This document shows, piece by piece, positions 36,171 through 45,253 of a DNA stretch of 64,000 nt. The position numbers and the translations under genes are program-made. Source of the DNA: Acinetobacter lwoffii (GTDB lineage: Bacteria > Pseudomonadota > Gammaproteobacteria > Pseudomonadales > Moraxellaceae). The notes below the pieces were generated by a model. It did no database searches. It saw nothing but the letters and a program-made list of their open reading frames with translations, and was not told where the DNA came from. The stretch is taken from assembly GCF_002321025.1 (NCBI RefSeq), contig NZ_DCLL01000035.1, forward strand, positions 1 through 64,000. The letters are read 5' to 3'. Position 1 is the first letter of the stretch, and each line of letters starts with the position of its first letter.

Positions 36171-37577
36171 TTATTTCTTGTCGTTGCCGCCGAACAATGG
36201 ACCCATACCACCGCCGCCGCCAAACTGTTTCTGCAAGCCGCCGAGTGACTTCATCATTTTTGCCATACCGGATGGATTGGCAAATTTTTTCATCATCTTG
36301 GCCATTTGGGCATGTTGCTTGATCAGCTTGTTGACTTCTGCCACTTCCATACCACAACCTGCTGCGATACGTTTTTTACGGCTTGGGTTCATCAAGTCCG
36401 GGTTACGGCGCTCTTTGATGGTCATCGACTGGATAATCGCTTCCATTTTCTTGACCTGCTTTTCAGGATTGGCTTGCGCCAACGCATCTTGCAGACCGGC
36501 ATTGCTCATGCCAGGAAGTTTGTCCAGGAAGCCCATCATGCCGCCCATCTTGTTCATCTGCTCAAACTGCATCAGCATGTCTTCAAAGTTGAAGCTGCCG
36601 CCTTTTTGCAGTTTTTTCGCCATTTTTTCGGCTTTTTCTTTGTCGACCTTGCGTTCAAGTTCTTCGACCAAAGAAAGTACATCCCCCATACCGAGAATAC
36701 GCTGTGCAACACGCTCAGGATGGAATGGCTCCAAGGCATCGAGTTTCTCACCCATACCCAAGAATTTGATTGGCTTGCCGGTAATCGCGCGTACTGAAAG
36801 CGCTGCACCACCGCGCGCATCACCATCAGTTTTGGTCAGGATCACACCAGTTAAAGGCAAGGCATCGTTGAATGCTTTGGCGGTGTTTGCCGCATCCTGA
36901 CCGGTCATGGCATCGACCACGAACAGGGTTTCAGTCGGGTTAATCGCTGCATGCAGCTCTTTGATTTCACCCATCATGTCATCATCGATATGCAAACGGC
37001 CTGCCGTATCGACAATGAGTACATCGGCAAACTGGATTTTTGCCTGTTCAATCGCGCGATTCACAATCGTAATCGGTTTTTCGTCTGCGCTGGATTCCAG
37101 GAAAATCGCACCGACTTCACCTGCGACAGTCTGTAGCTGTTTGATCGCAGCCGGACGATACACATCGGCAGAGACCATCGCGACTTTTTTCTTTTGACGT
37201 TCTTGTAAGAAGCGTGCAAGTTTCGCTGCAGTTGTTGTTTTACCTGCACCCTGCAAGCCTGCCAGCAGGACAACCACAGGTGGTTTTGCAGCGAGGTCGA
37301 GGCTTTCATTGGCCTCGCCCATCATTTTGGTCAATTCGTCATGAACGATTTTGACAAAAGCCTGCCCAGGAGATAACTGAGTCATCACTTCCTGGCCCAA
37401 TGCTTCTTCCTTAACTTTCGCGATGAATTCACGAGTTACAGGTAACGCAACATCGGCCTCAAGAAGCGCCATACGCACTTCACGTAACGTATCTTTAATA
37501 TTGTCTTCGGTTAGCTGCCCTGAGCCAGTAACATTTCTTAAACTCTGCGTGAGTCGTTCTGTTAAGGTATCAAACAT
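36171..37577 (-). CDS. ffh: Signal recognition particle protein Ffh
   Basis: 468 residues of SRP54/Ffh: an N domain, the GTPase G domain (P-loop GLQGAGKTTT at about 107-116, DTAGR, TKTDGDARGG) and the Met-rich M domain that binds 4.5S RNA and signal sequences. The C-terminus ends with a Gly-rich Met tail (FGGGGGMGPLFGG). It targets nascent inner-membrane proteins to FtsY. It is divergent from ypjD, the conserved neighbour. The long plus-strand reading frame opposite its 3' half is an artefact of codon bias. Confidence 0.96.
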   Translation of the reverse strand: MFDTLTERLTQSLRNVTGSGQLTEDNIKDTLREVRMALLEADVALPVTREFIAKVKEEALGQEVMTQLSPGQAFVKIVHDELTKMMGEANESLDLAAKPPVVVLLAGLQGAGKTTTAAKLARFLQERQKKKVAMVSADVYRPAAIKQLQTVAGEVGAIFLESSADEKPITIVNRAIEQAKIQFADVLIVDTAGRLHIDDDMMGEIKELHAAINPTETLFVVDAMTGQDAANTAKAFNDALPLTGVILTKTDGDARGGAALSVRAITGKPIKFLGMGEKLDALEPFHPERVAQRILGMGDVLSLVEELERKVDKEKAEKMAKKLQKGGSFNFEDMLMQFEQMNKMGGMMGFLDKLPGMSNAGLQDALAQANPEKQVKKMEAIIQSMTIKERRNPDLMNPSRKKRIAAGCGMEVAEVNKLIKQHAQMAKMMKKFANPSGMAKMMKSLGGLQKQFGGGGGMGPLFGGNDKK

Positions 37578-37715
37578 TGCAAAATCCGCTTAAAATAGCC
37601 ATGAGCAAAAAATTGTTTCTTAAAATAGAAAATTTATGCATAGAATGCTATAGGATACTGTAGTTCGCAGCGAATTTATATAAATGAATATTCATCACCC
37701 TTAAAAAGGTTTGAC

Positions 37716-38525
37716 ATGGTTAGCCTCCCCTTGGTTTATACGATCTTAGCATTAGTCGCTTATACCGCTTCCTTCTGGTATCTGTTCATTCATTTAATGT
37801 CTAAACGTGCTCCTAATCAATGGTTTGTCTCGCTAACCGCACTGCTTGGACTGGGCTTGCATGCGCTGGTTTTATATGGCGATATGCATACCCCGCTGGG
37901 CATCAATTATGATGTCTTTGCCCTGTTTTCCTTTACCTCTGGTCTGATGCTGTTACTCAGCATTATTTACAGCACTTATCGTCCGATTATTGCCCTGAAC
38001 CTGATCGGGATTCCGGTGGCTGCGACCGGATTAATTCTTGGCTTTGCGTTTACTCAGCCTGCAAAAATCATCACACAAAACTCTTTGGGTCTGGATATTC
38101 ATATTATCCTGTCTTTGTCTGCTTATGCGGTATTGCTCATGGCGACCATTCAGGCCGTAATTTTACGCTTTCAGGATCGTGAGCTGAAAAAGAAGCAAAA
38201 ACGCCGCGTTTGGGTCAGTTTGCTACCCTCTTATCAAGACATGGAATCATTGCTGTTTGATATGCTGATGACCGGTTTTGTTTTACTTACCCTCGCTTTG
38301 GGCTTTGGCTTTTTTACCATCGACAATTTCTTTGCTCAACATCTGGCACATAAAACTGCGTTCAGTATTATTTCCTGGCTGGTTTACGGTTCACTATTAA
38401 TCGGACACTGGAAGTTTGGCTGGCGTGGCCAGAAAGCCGTGCGCTTTACTCTGCTCGGTTTTGGCTTGCTGGCACTGGGTTTTATTGGGTCTAAATTTGT
38501 GCTGGAAATGATTCTAGGGCGATAA
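37716..38525 (+). CDS. ypjD: Inner-membrane protein of the CcsA/YpjD cytochrome c assembly family
   Basis: 269 residues with about eight transmembrane helices. The central and C-terminal part has the CcsA/CcmC-like segment (HIILSLSAYAVLLMATIQAV and TGFVLLTLALGFGFF). E. coli YpjD lies next to ffh in the same divergent arrangement. The family is related to haem-handling proteins but is not shown to make cytochromes; some members are linked to CorC-type ion transport. Function uncertain. Confidence 0.85.
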   Translation: MVSLPLVYTILALVAYTASFWYLFIHLMSKRAPNQWFVSLTALLGLGLHALVLYGDMHTPLGINYDVFALFSFTSGLMLLLSIIYSTYRPIIALNLIGIPVAATGLILGFAFTQPAKIITQNSLGLDIHIILSLSAYAVLLMATIQAVILRFQDRELKKKQKRRVWVSLLPSYQDMESLLFDMLMTGFVLLTLALGFGFFTIDNFFAQHLAHKTAFSIISWLVYGSLLIGHWKFGWRGQKAVRFTLLGFGLLALGFIGSKFVLEMILGR

Positions 38526-38585
38526 TTCTGAGCCTTGAAATATTCAATCCATTGTCCAATAAACAGGCTTTAGCTTGAATATTCT

Positions 38586-39347
38586 TTAAACGGTTATACG
38601 CCCCGCACGCACTGATAATGGCCAGCGAATGACTCTAGGCAATTCTGGACCTTCCCATTGTGGCAATAAGGCATCTGCCAGTACATTCAGTGGATTATGT
38701 CCAAGTGCTTTAGTGGCAGCTTTCACGGCCGACAAAGTACTCATATAACCAATTAACTGATAAAAGTTCCATTCAACCTCTAATACAGGTGGTTGAATCA
38801 CAATTTCCTGAAATGGAAATGGTAGATTTTTATATCCTTCATCTACATGGCGACGTTCAGGCGGCCAGTATGGCGCAATCGTCACTTCATAAAAATACTT
38901 AAAATAATGATTCAGATGTGGCTCATCCACACTGAACACGCCATAGCTAATTAAAGCCAGAATGGCATTGGGTTTAGCAATCCGGCGAGCTTCTGCATAG
39001 AATTTTTCCAGATCGAGCCAATGCGCTGCTTGAGCCACCGAAATCAGATCAATACTCTGGTCAGCACACGGGATCTTTTCAGCGAGTGCCTGACCATACT
39101 GAATTTTTGGATGCGGTTTGGCCTGGGCAAGCTGTTCAGCACTCGCATCAATAGCAAGCACCTGATCAAAGTAATTCGCCAAAACTTCTGAAAGCTGTCC
39201 AGAACCACAGCCGACATCTACAGCCAATTTAGTACCTGGTGACAGCTCTGCCAATAGCTTTCCCAATGCATCCGGATAATGCGGACGAAACAAAGCATAG
39301 TCCTGTGACTGCTGGGAGAAATGATCTTTAAATTCCCTATTTTCCAT
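38586..39347 (-). CDS. Class I SAM-dependent methyltransferase
   Basis: 253 residues. Motif I is VDVGCGSGQLSEVLA (about 38-52), then LAIDASAEQLAQA and ISVAQAAHWLDLEKF. This is the UbiE/trans-aconitate-type fold with the WxD signature of small-molecule methyltransferases. The substrate is unknown. It is the last gene before the paa cluster and on the same strand, but a 131-bp gap with a palindrome separates it from paaY, so it is probably an independent unit. Confidence 0.85.
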   Translation of the reverse strand: MENREFKDHFSQQSQDYALFRPHYPDALGKLLAELSPGTKLAVDVGCGSGQLSEVLANYFDQVLAIDASAEQLAQAKPHPKIQYGQALAEKIPCADQSIDLISVAQAAHWLDLEKFYAEARRIAKPNAILALISYGVFSVDEPHLNHYFKYFYEVTIAPYWPPERRHVDEGYKNLPFPFQEIVIQPPVLEVEWNFYQLIGYMSTLSAVKAATKALGHNPLNVLADALLPQWEGPELPRVIRWPLSVRAGRITV

Positions 39348-39375
39348 ATATATGCTTTCCAGACCAGTTTTATTT

Positions 39376-39391
39376 CAGTCTAAATAGACTG
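39376..39391. promoter_or_regulatory. 16-bp perfect inverted repeat upstream of the methyltransferase gene
   Basis: CAGTCTA, AA, TAGACTG: seven-base perfect arms, 29 bp upstream of the methyltransferase start. It is positioned like an operator; no regulator can be named. Confidence 0.35.
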
Positions 39392-39478
39392 TCAGGGAAT
39401 GCAGTTGGAATTTGGTTTCAGTTACTTCCTGTTTTTAAAATGCAGAATTCATCTATTTAATAGAATCATGTTCTTAAC

Positions 39479-40087
39479 TTAGTCATTCAAGCTATTCTGC
39501 TTGATCTGATAATCTGCCTTAAACGCTTTGTAACTGAGCCGGTCTGTGGAGACTTCTGTTAAAGGACTGACCTCCTGCATTGAGGAAAGACAGCGCTCTG
39601 TCAGCTGAATATATTCTTGTGTCCCTTTGCTTTTCCAAGCAATTTCTTTGGTGTCCAGGGGACGGATGACCCGTGCTGGACTACCGAGCACCAATGAATT
39701 TTCCGGGATCTGAGCTTTGGCTTTAACCGTGCTATTGGCACCGATAATGGTATTTTCACCAATCTCGGCTTCATCCAGAATCACGCTGTTCATGCCGACC
39801 AATACATTTTTACGAATGATACAGCCATGTAAAATCGCGCCGTGTCCGATATGACCATATTCTTCGACCAGCGTGACATTGCCGGGAAAGCCATGAATGG
39901 TACAGGAATCCTGAACATTGGCATTTTTCTGGATGTGAATCCCGCCAAAGTCAGCTCTTAAAGTAGCGAAAGGCCCGATATATACGCCCTCTTCAATCAC
40001 TACATCCCCGATCAGAACGGCTTGCGGATGCACATAAGCGCGAGCGCTGACCACAGGAATCACACCATCGATGGCATAACACGGCAT
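39479..40087 (-). CDS. paaY: PaaY family gamma-carbonic-anhydrase-like thioesterase
   Basis: 202 residues of left-handed beta-helix (hexapeptide repeats such as VLIGDVVIEEGVYIGPFATL). The metal-binding histidines lie in the segment EEYGHIGHGAILHGC. PaaY is reported to hydrolyse dead-end CoA thioesters (for example of the 2-hydroxycyclohepta-triene product) and so protects the phenylacetate pathway. It lies 31 nt downstream of paaX on the same strand, the E. coli paaXY order. No separate paaI thioesterase gene was seen in the window, so PaaY may carry the whole rescue function here. Confidence 0.88.
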   Translation of the reverse strand: MPCYAIDGVIPVVSARAYVHPQAVLIGDVVIEEGVYIGPFATLRADFGGIHIQKNANVQDSCTIHGFPGNVTLVEEYGHIGHGAILHGCIIRKNVLVGMNSVILDEAEIGENTIIGANSTVKAKAQIPENSLVLGSPARVIRPLDTKEIAWKSKGTQEYIQLTERCLSSMQEVSPLTEVSTDRLSYKAFKADYQIKQNSLND

Positions 40088-40118
40088 TATTTTATTCCTT
40101 TAAAAATGCAGAATTAGA

Positions 40119-41057
40119 TTAGCTGACGGCTTCTAATCGCAAACCGCCAAAACGTTTATAAAATTGTGGATGTACCGGCGGCATCGAACCTTCCGAAGTC
40201 CGCGCGATCTCCATAAAGAACTCATCACCTGTCGCAACCACGGTTTGATATAAATTACTGCTCAGATTACGGGCATTCAGGGAAAGCCAGTTGGAGGGCA
40301 ATAACTCAAAAGGCAGATTTGGATCTTTTAATAAAATCCGGCGAAATTGATGAATCAGCAAAATACGTAACTGAAAAGCCTGAACCGGATCCAGTTCATC
40401 TTCCTGTTCTACCAGATGAAAGAATTCCCGGAAATCTGCAATGAATTTTTCATAGCGCTGATGCAGTTCCTGCACCGGCCAGTTGGTAGCAACCATGCGT
40501 TTTACAGTTGGATAGGATTCCTGCCAGAGCTGCAAAGTTTCTGCCTTAAACACCACGACTTGGTCAGTCATTTTCAAGTTCAGCAGCAGGTTTTGCAGTT
40601 TCTGATGATCACAGCCCGGATAGGCCATGACATTGGTGGCGATATTGGCAAAACCCAGCCATTCCAGTTCTTTTTTCAGAACCAATTTATTTTCCAGTTC
40701 CACCGAACTGAGCAGCACCAGATCCCATTTTTGATCCCATTCGGTATGCTGAAAACTATAAATTTTTTGATCCGCCATAATGAAGCGCTGGCGGCTACTT
40801 TCGGTCACGCGATAATAACTGGTGCGACCAATTTTTTCAGACATCAGCCAGCCATTTTGGACCAGACGGAATACGGCAGTCCGTACCGATCGTTCATTAA
40901 ATCCGAAGACATCCATGAGCTGGATCAGGCTGGCCAGACTGATAATGCCACCACGGTGAAAAATACAATCACCGAAGATGGTCATGATTAATGAGGTTCC
41001 GCTGAGTACTTCAGTTTGAATAAAGTCATCAATTATTTGTTTTAATTTCGGATTCAT
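40119..41057 (-). CDS. paaX: PaaX transcriptional repressor of phenylacetate degradation
   Basis: 312 residues of the PaaX family, a GntR-like winged-helix repressor released by phenylacetyl-CoA. The N-terminal DNA-binding part (GDCIFHRGGIISLASLIQLM, then FNERSVRTAVFRLVQNGWL) and the C-terminal PaaX domain are clear. It lies between paaK and paaY on the same strand. Likely operators (GATAC-N27-GTATC) occur at paaA, paaZ and the MFS gene. An inverted repeat at 41087-41109, just upstream, may mediate autoregulation. Confidence 0.92.
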   Translation of the reverse strand: MNPKLKQIIDDFIQTEVLSGTSLIMTIFGDCIFHRGGIISLASLIQLMDVFGFNERSVRTAVFRLVQNGWLMSEKIGRTSYYRVTESSRQRFIMADQKIYSFQHTEWDQKWDLVLLSSVELENKLVLKKELEWLGFANIATNVMAYPGCDHQKLQNLLLNLKMTDQVVVFKAETLQLWQESYPTVKRMVATNWPVQELHQRYEKFIADFREFFHLVEQEDELDPVQAFQLRILLIHQFRRILLKDPNLPFELLPSNWLSLNARNLSSNLYQTVVATGDEFFMEIARTSEGSMPPVHPQFYKRFGGLRLEAVS

Positions 41058-41086
41058 TGCGTTTAACTTTACCTTATAGAAACTGA

Positions 41087-41109
41087 ATGATAGACCATTT
41101 GGCTATCAT
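41087..41109. promoter_or_regulatory. Inverted repeat upstream of paaX
   Basis: ATGATAG, 9-nt spacer, CTATCAT in the 63-bp paaK-paaX gap. Inner CC/GG pairs can also form a small stem, but no T-tract follows on the minus strand, so an operator is more likely than a terminator. It does not match the GATAC-N27-GTATC element. Confidence 0.4.
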
Positions 41110-41120
41110 CCAATAGTACT

Positions 41121-42413
41121 TCATGCAGACTTGCGGATATCAAAAACGCGCTGTGCCTTACCTTCAGAGCGTGGCAGACTCCCTTCAGGCAACACTTCGA
41201 CACTTACCGTGATTCCGACCATGGTTTTAATCTGGCCCTTAAGCTGAGTTGCCAGCTGGTGCGCCATAATGTCACTGCTATCTTTACGCATTTCGGTACG
41301 GATATGCAATGTATCCAGATGTCCCTGTTTGCAAATCTGGATTTGGTAGTTCGGAATCAGTTGCTGGATCTGTAAAATCTGCTCTTCAATCTGCGACGGG
41401 AACACATTGACTCCACGAATAATCATCATGTCATCACTACGGCCGACAATCTTGTCCATACGGCGCATGGTGCGTGCCGTGCCTGGCAATAAACGGGTCA
41501 GGTCACGGGTACGGTAACGGATCACCGGCATGCCTTCTTTGGTAATAGTGGTAAATACCAGTTCACCTAGCTCACCGTCTGCCAGCACTTCGCCAGTTTC
41601 AGGATGAATGATTTCAGGATAAAAATGATCTTCCCAAATGGTTGGGCCATCTTTGGATTCCAGACATTCCATGGCGACGCCCGGCCCCATCACTTCTGAC
41701 AGACCATAAATATCCAGCGCATCAATGCCTAGACGCTCTTCAATTTCCTTACGCATTTCATTGGTCCATGGCTCTGCACCAAAGACGCCGGTTTTAATCG
41801 AACAGTTTTTGGCTGTACCAAATTTCTTCTCAAGCGCTTCAATAATATTCAGGCAGTAAGATGGCGTGACCATCAGTGCTGTCGGTTTAAAGTCATGAAT
41901 CAGTTGCGCCTGTTTATCGGTTTGTCCGCCAGACATTGGGATCACCGTTGCACCCAAACGCTCAACGCCATAATGCGCACCTAGACCGCCAGTAAACAGA
42001 CCATAACCATAAGACACCTGAATAATATCTTTGCTGGTCAAACCGGCTGCTCGAAGAGAACGCGCCACCACGTCAGACCAGACATTAATATCATTCTGGG
42101 TATAACCAACCACGGTCGGCTGACCGGTGGTGCCAGAAGATGCGTGCACACGTACAATCTGTTCCTGCGGCACAGCGAACATGCCAAACGGATAGTTATC
42201 GCGTAAATCCTGTTTGGTGGTAAACGGGAATTTCGCCAGGTCTTCCAGTGATTTGAAATCATCCGGATGCACACCAGCATCATCGAATTTCTTTTTATAA
42301 ACCGGGCTATTCTGATAAGCATGTTGCAACGTCTTTTTCATACGCTGTAGCTGAACACTGCGTAACTCATCAACCGATACTTTTTCAATTTTTTCCATTG
42401 CATTGTTATTCAT
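41121..42413 (-). CDS. paaK: Phenylacetate--CoA ligase
   Basis: 430 residues of the AMP-forming PaaK family, which activates phenylacetate to phenylacetyl-CoA, the true inducer and first intermediate. The AMP motif HASSGTTGQPTVVGYT, IYGLSEVMGPGVAMEC and the hinge RTRDLTRLLPGTARTMRRM are visible. It is the last catabolic gene of the minus-strand operon, 60 nt after paaJ. The next gene, paaX, has its own candidate control site. Confidence 0.95.
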   Translation of the reverse strand: MNNNAMEKIEKVSVDELRSVQLQRMKKTLQHAYQNSPVYKKKFDDAGVHPDDFKSLEDLAKFPFTTKQDLRDNYPFGMFAVPQEQIVRVHASSGTTGQPTVVGYTQNDINVWSDVVARSLRAAGLTSKDIIQVSYGYGLFTGGLGAHYGVERLGATVIPMSGGQTDKQAQLIHDFKPTALMVTPSYCLNIIEALEKKFGTAKNCSIKTGVFGAEPWTNEMRKEIEERLGIDALDIYGLSEVMGPGVAMECLESKDGPTIWEDHFYPEIIHPETGEVLADGELGELVFTTITKEGMPVIRYRTRDLTRLLPGTARTMRRMDKIVGRSDDMMIIRGVNVFPSQIEEQILQIQQLIPNYQIQICKQGHLDTLHIRTEMRKDSSDIMAHQLATQLKGQIKTMVGITVSVEVLPEGSLPRSEGKAQRVFDIRKSA

Positions 42414-42473
42414 ATTCTTACTCCTGACGCAGTCTTCCTGACCACGGTTTAATTCATTGATTGAATGATGTGT

Positions 42474-43685
42474 TTAATCCATATTTTCTAAAACCAGTGC
42501 AACACCTTGACCAACACCCACACACATGGTGCAGAGTGCATATTTGCCATTACGACGTTTTAATTCTTTCATGGCGGTAATCACCAAACGGGTGCCACTC
42601 ATACCCAGCGGATGACCCAAAGCGATGGCACCGCCATTCGGGTTAATTCTGGAATCATCGTCTTGCAAACCGAGTTCACGGATCACAGCCAGCGATTGTG
42701 CTGCGAATGCTTCATTCAGCTCAATCACATCCATCTGTTCCAGACTCAGGCCAGTCTGTTTCAGCACTTTCTGTACCGCTGGAACCGGCCCAATACCCAT
42801 ATATTTAGCTTCGACACCGGCGCTGGCCATCCCGATCACTTTGGCTTTCGGGCGCAAACCATACTGCTCAGCAAACTGCTGATTGCCGAGCAATACGCAA
42901 GCCGCACCATCATTGACACCCGAAGCATTGCCGGCGGTGACCGAACCGCCTTCTTTACGAAATGGGGTTTTTAAGGCGGCCAGATTGTCCAGTGTCGTCT
43001 CTGCGCGCGGGTGCTCGTCCTGGGAAATGGTCAGGATGGTTTTCTTTGGCCCTTTAACCTCTACTGGCAGAATTTCTTCGGCAAAAATACCTTCTTGCTG
43101 TGCTACTGCGGTTTTCTGTTGGCTGTGATACGCAAACAGGTCCTGGTCTGCACGGCTAATCTGATACTTTTCAGCGACGTTTTCGGCCGTTTCCGGCATG
43201 CTGTCAACGCCAAACTGGGCTTTAAATTTTGGGTTGATAAAACGCCAGCCAATGGTGGTGTCATAAATTTCTGGAGTACGGCTAAACGCTGAGGTCGGTT
43301 TAGACTGCACAAAAGGCGCACGGCTCATGGATTCTACCCCACCGGCCAAAATAAACTGTGCTTCACCCGATTTGATGGCACGTGCTGCAAGTCCAATGGC
43401 ATCCAGACCTGAGGCGCATAAACGGTTCACGGTAAGTGCGGGAACAGATTCAGGCAGTCCTGCAAGTAAAGCCGCCATACGCGCAATGTTACGGTTATCT
43501 TCACCGGCCTGATTGGCACAGCCCAAGATCACTTCATCCAGTTTTGCCCATGGCAATGCCGGATGCTGCTCTTTCAGATACTGAATCGGGAGTGCTGCCA
43601 GATCATCAGCACGAATGCTGCTCAGCCCACCGGCATAGCGTCCGATCGGGGTACGAACTCCATCAAAAATATAAACCTGTTCCAT
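42474..43685 (-). CDS. paaJ: 3-oxoadipyl-CoA/3-oxo-5,6-dehydrosuberyl-CoA thiolase
   Basis: 403 residues of thiolase. The acyl-accepting Cys is in TVNRLCASGLDAIGLAAR (near residue 93). The C-terminal GGAIALGHPLGMSGTRL and CTMCVGVGQG carry the catalytic His and Cys. PaaJ performs two thiolytic steps in phenylacetate breakdown. It resembles PcaF of the beta-ketoadipate route closely, so annotation pipelines may call it pcaF; the operon decides for PaaJ. It is 11 nt after paaH. Confidence 0.93.
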   Translation of the reverse strand: MEQVYIFDGVRTPIGRYAGGLSSIRADDLAALPIQYLKEQHPALPWAKLDEVILGCANQAGEDNRNIARMAALLAGLPESVPALTVNRLCASGLDAIGLAARAIKSGEAQFILAGGVESMSRAPFVQSKPTSAFSRTPEIYDTTIGWRFINPKFKAQFGVDSMPETAENVAEKYQISRADQDLFAYHSQQKTAVAQQEGIFAEEILPVEVKGPKKTILTISQDEHPRAETTLDNLAALKTPFRKEGGSVTAGNASGVNDGAACVLLGNQQFAEQYGLRPKAKVIGMASAGVEAKYMGIGPVPAVQKVLKQTGLSLEQMDVIELNEAFAAQSLAVIRELGLQDDDSRINPNGGAIALGHPLGMSGTRLVITAMKELKRRNGKYALCTMCVGVGQGVALVLENMD

Positions 43686-43696
43686 GATTATTCCTT

Positions 43697-45250
43697 TTAG
43701 CCAGCCACGCGTAATGGGTGCTGCTGAGTTTGCTGTGCCTGTCCCTGCACCGCTTTCTTTGCTAAATATATACTAGTTCTATAGCGATCTTCACAATAAA
43801 TACGATACATATTTTCTAAAATTTGTAAAATTGCGTAATACCCAATTTTATCTGCCCATTCGAATGGACCACAAGGATAATTCACTCCATATTTCATAGC
43901 AGAATCAATATCTTGCTCTGATGCAATATCATTAAATACCGCTTCACAGGCTTCATTCACCAACATGGCGATACTACGTATAACATAAAGACCCGGATGA
44001 TCCTTAGACCAAATAGGTATCATATCCATACCTATGAAGAATAGCTCCACTGCCTGGCGCTGTTCAGTACTACACGCCGGTGATGCAACGACTGGAATTG
44101 CCTCGGCATTTGTCCAATCTGCATGCCAGTCCATCAACACTACAGGCTCATGCGGATAAGCCAGTTCAACCGACTCACCGAGCGACATTCGCAGAGAAAG
44201 ATCACCAATCAGGATTTCATTCTGTTCTGCTGCCTGAAAACTCAGTTCCACATGGGCTGCCTGTTTTAAGCGTGCAATCAATGCTGAGGAATGCAGCCAT
44301 TCACCTTTTACCGTGACTTTGAGCTTATTCAGCGACTTGGCATAACATACTGGCAATTCATACACTGGTGCAGGCTTGGCCTGCATATAATCATAAAAAC
44401 CCTGACCGGACTTTCGGCCATAACAGCCAGCATCGACCAGCTCTTTTTGAATCAAGGACGGGCGGTAGCGTGGTTCATAGAAAAACTCCTGGTAGACACT
44501 TTGTGTCACCGAGAAATTCACATCCTGACCAATCAGGTCCGTGAGTTCACACGGTCCCATGGCAAAACGGCCACATTCGCGCATGATGTAATCGAGCTGT
44601 TCCGGGGTGGTGGCATTTTCCTGCAAGGCACGAAAGGCTTCGGCATAATAAGGCCGCGCGACACGATTCACGATAAAGCCGGGGGTCGATTTGGCCCGTA
44701 CCGGGACTTTGTTCCAATCCTTCATCAGCTCAAATACTGCATCGGCAAGGACTGCTGAGGTTTTCAGTCCGTGGATAATCTCGACCAGCTTCATTACCGG
44801 TGCCGGATTAAAGAAATGCAGTCCAATCACCCGCTCCGGATGCGGAATAGCCGAGGCAATTGCGGTAATGGAAATCGATGAGGTATTGGACGCAAAAATC
44901 GTCTGTTCCGGGCAAATGGTAGCCAGCTGCTGAAACAGGGTTTGCTTCACTTCCTTCTTTTCGACAATGGCTTCAATAATGAGGCCCACATCGGCAAGCT
45001 GCTGAATGTCCTCTGCCACGATCAGATTGGCCAAAGTGCTATCGAGCAGTTGCTGGCTCATTTTGCCATTCTGTACGCGCTTGCTGAGCTGCGCCTCTAA
45101 AACAGTCAAGGCACTCTGAACCTTGCTGCGATCGAGATCAAATACATAGGTCGGATGCCCGTGCATGGCTGCCAGTTGTGCAATACCAATCCCCATGGTC
45201 CCAGCACCCACCACAGCAACTTTGACTTGTTCTAAATTGATCTGTTGCAT
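43697..45250 (-). CDS. paaH: 3-hydroxyadipyl-CoA dehydrogenase
   Basis: 517 residues with an N-terminal NAD-binding Rossmann domain (VGAGTMGIGIAQLAAMHGH), two 3-hydroxyacyl-CoA dehydrogenase C-terminal domains (second ending GVNYPCGPFEWADKIGYY) and the catalytic His in LHFFNPAPVMKLVEI. It oxidises 3-hydroxyadipyl-CoA to 3-oxoadipyl-CoA. Three nt separate it from paaG upstream and 11 nt from paaJ downstream. Length is normal for bacterial PaaH (475-510). Confidence 0.94.
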   Translation of the reverse strand: MQQINLEQVKVAVVGAGTMGIGIAQLAAMHGHPTYVFDLDRSKVQSALTVLEAQLSKRVQNGKMSQQLLDSTLANLIVAEDIQQLADVGLIIEAIVEKKEVKQTLFQQLATICPEQTIFASNTSSISITAIASAIPHPERVIGLHFFNPAPVMKLVEIIHGLKTSAVLADAVFELMKDWNKVPVRAKSTPGFIVNRVARPYYAEAFRALQENATTPEQLDYIMRECGRFAMGPCELTDLIGQDVNFSVTQSVYQEFFYEPRYRPSLIQKELVDAGCYGRKSGQGFYDYMQAKPAPVYELPVCYAKSLNKLKVTVKGEWLHSSALIARLKQAAHVELSFQAAEQNEILIGDLSLRMSLGESVELAYPHEPVVLMDWHADWTNAEAIPVVASPACSTEQRQAVELFFIGMDMIPIWSKDHPGLYVIRSIAMLVNEACEAVFNDIASEQDIDSAMKYGVNYPCGPFEWADKIGYYAILQILENMYRIYCEDRYRTSIYLAKKAVQGQAQQTQQHPLRVAG

Positions 45251-45253
45251 GAT

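Noticed and set aside
36091..36900. 269-codon open frame on the plus strand opposite ffh
   Set aside because: It lies wholly opposite the M domain and part of the G domain of ffh plus its terminator; composition is that of an antisense shadow and it has no family motif.
38586..39347. Methyltransferase as part of the paa pathway
   Set aside because: It is separated by 131 bp with a palindrome, has no GATAC-type element and no known phenylacetate role.
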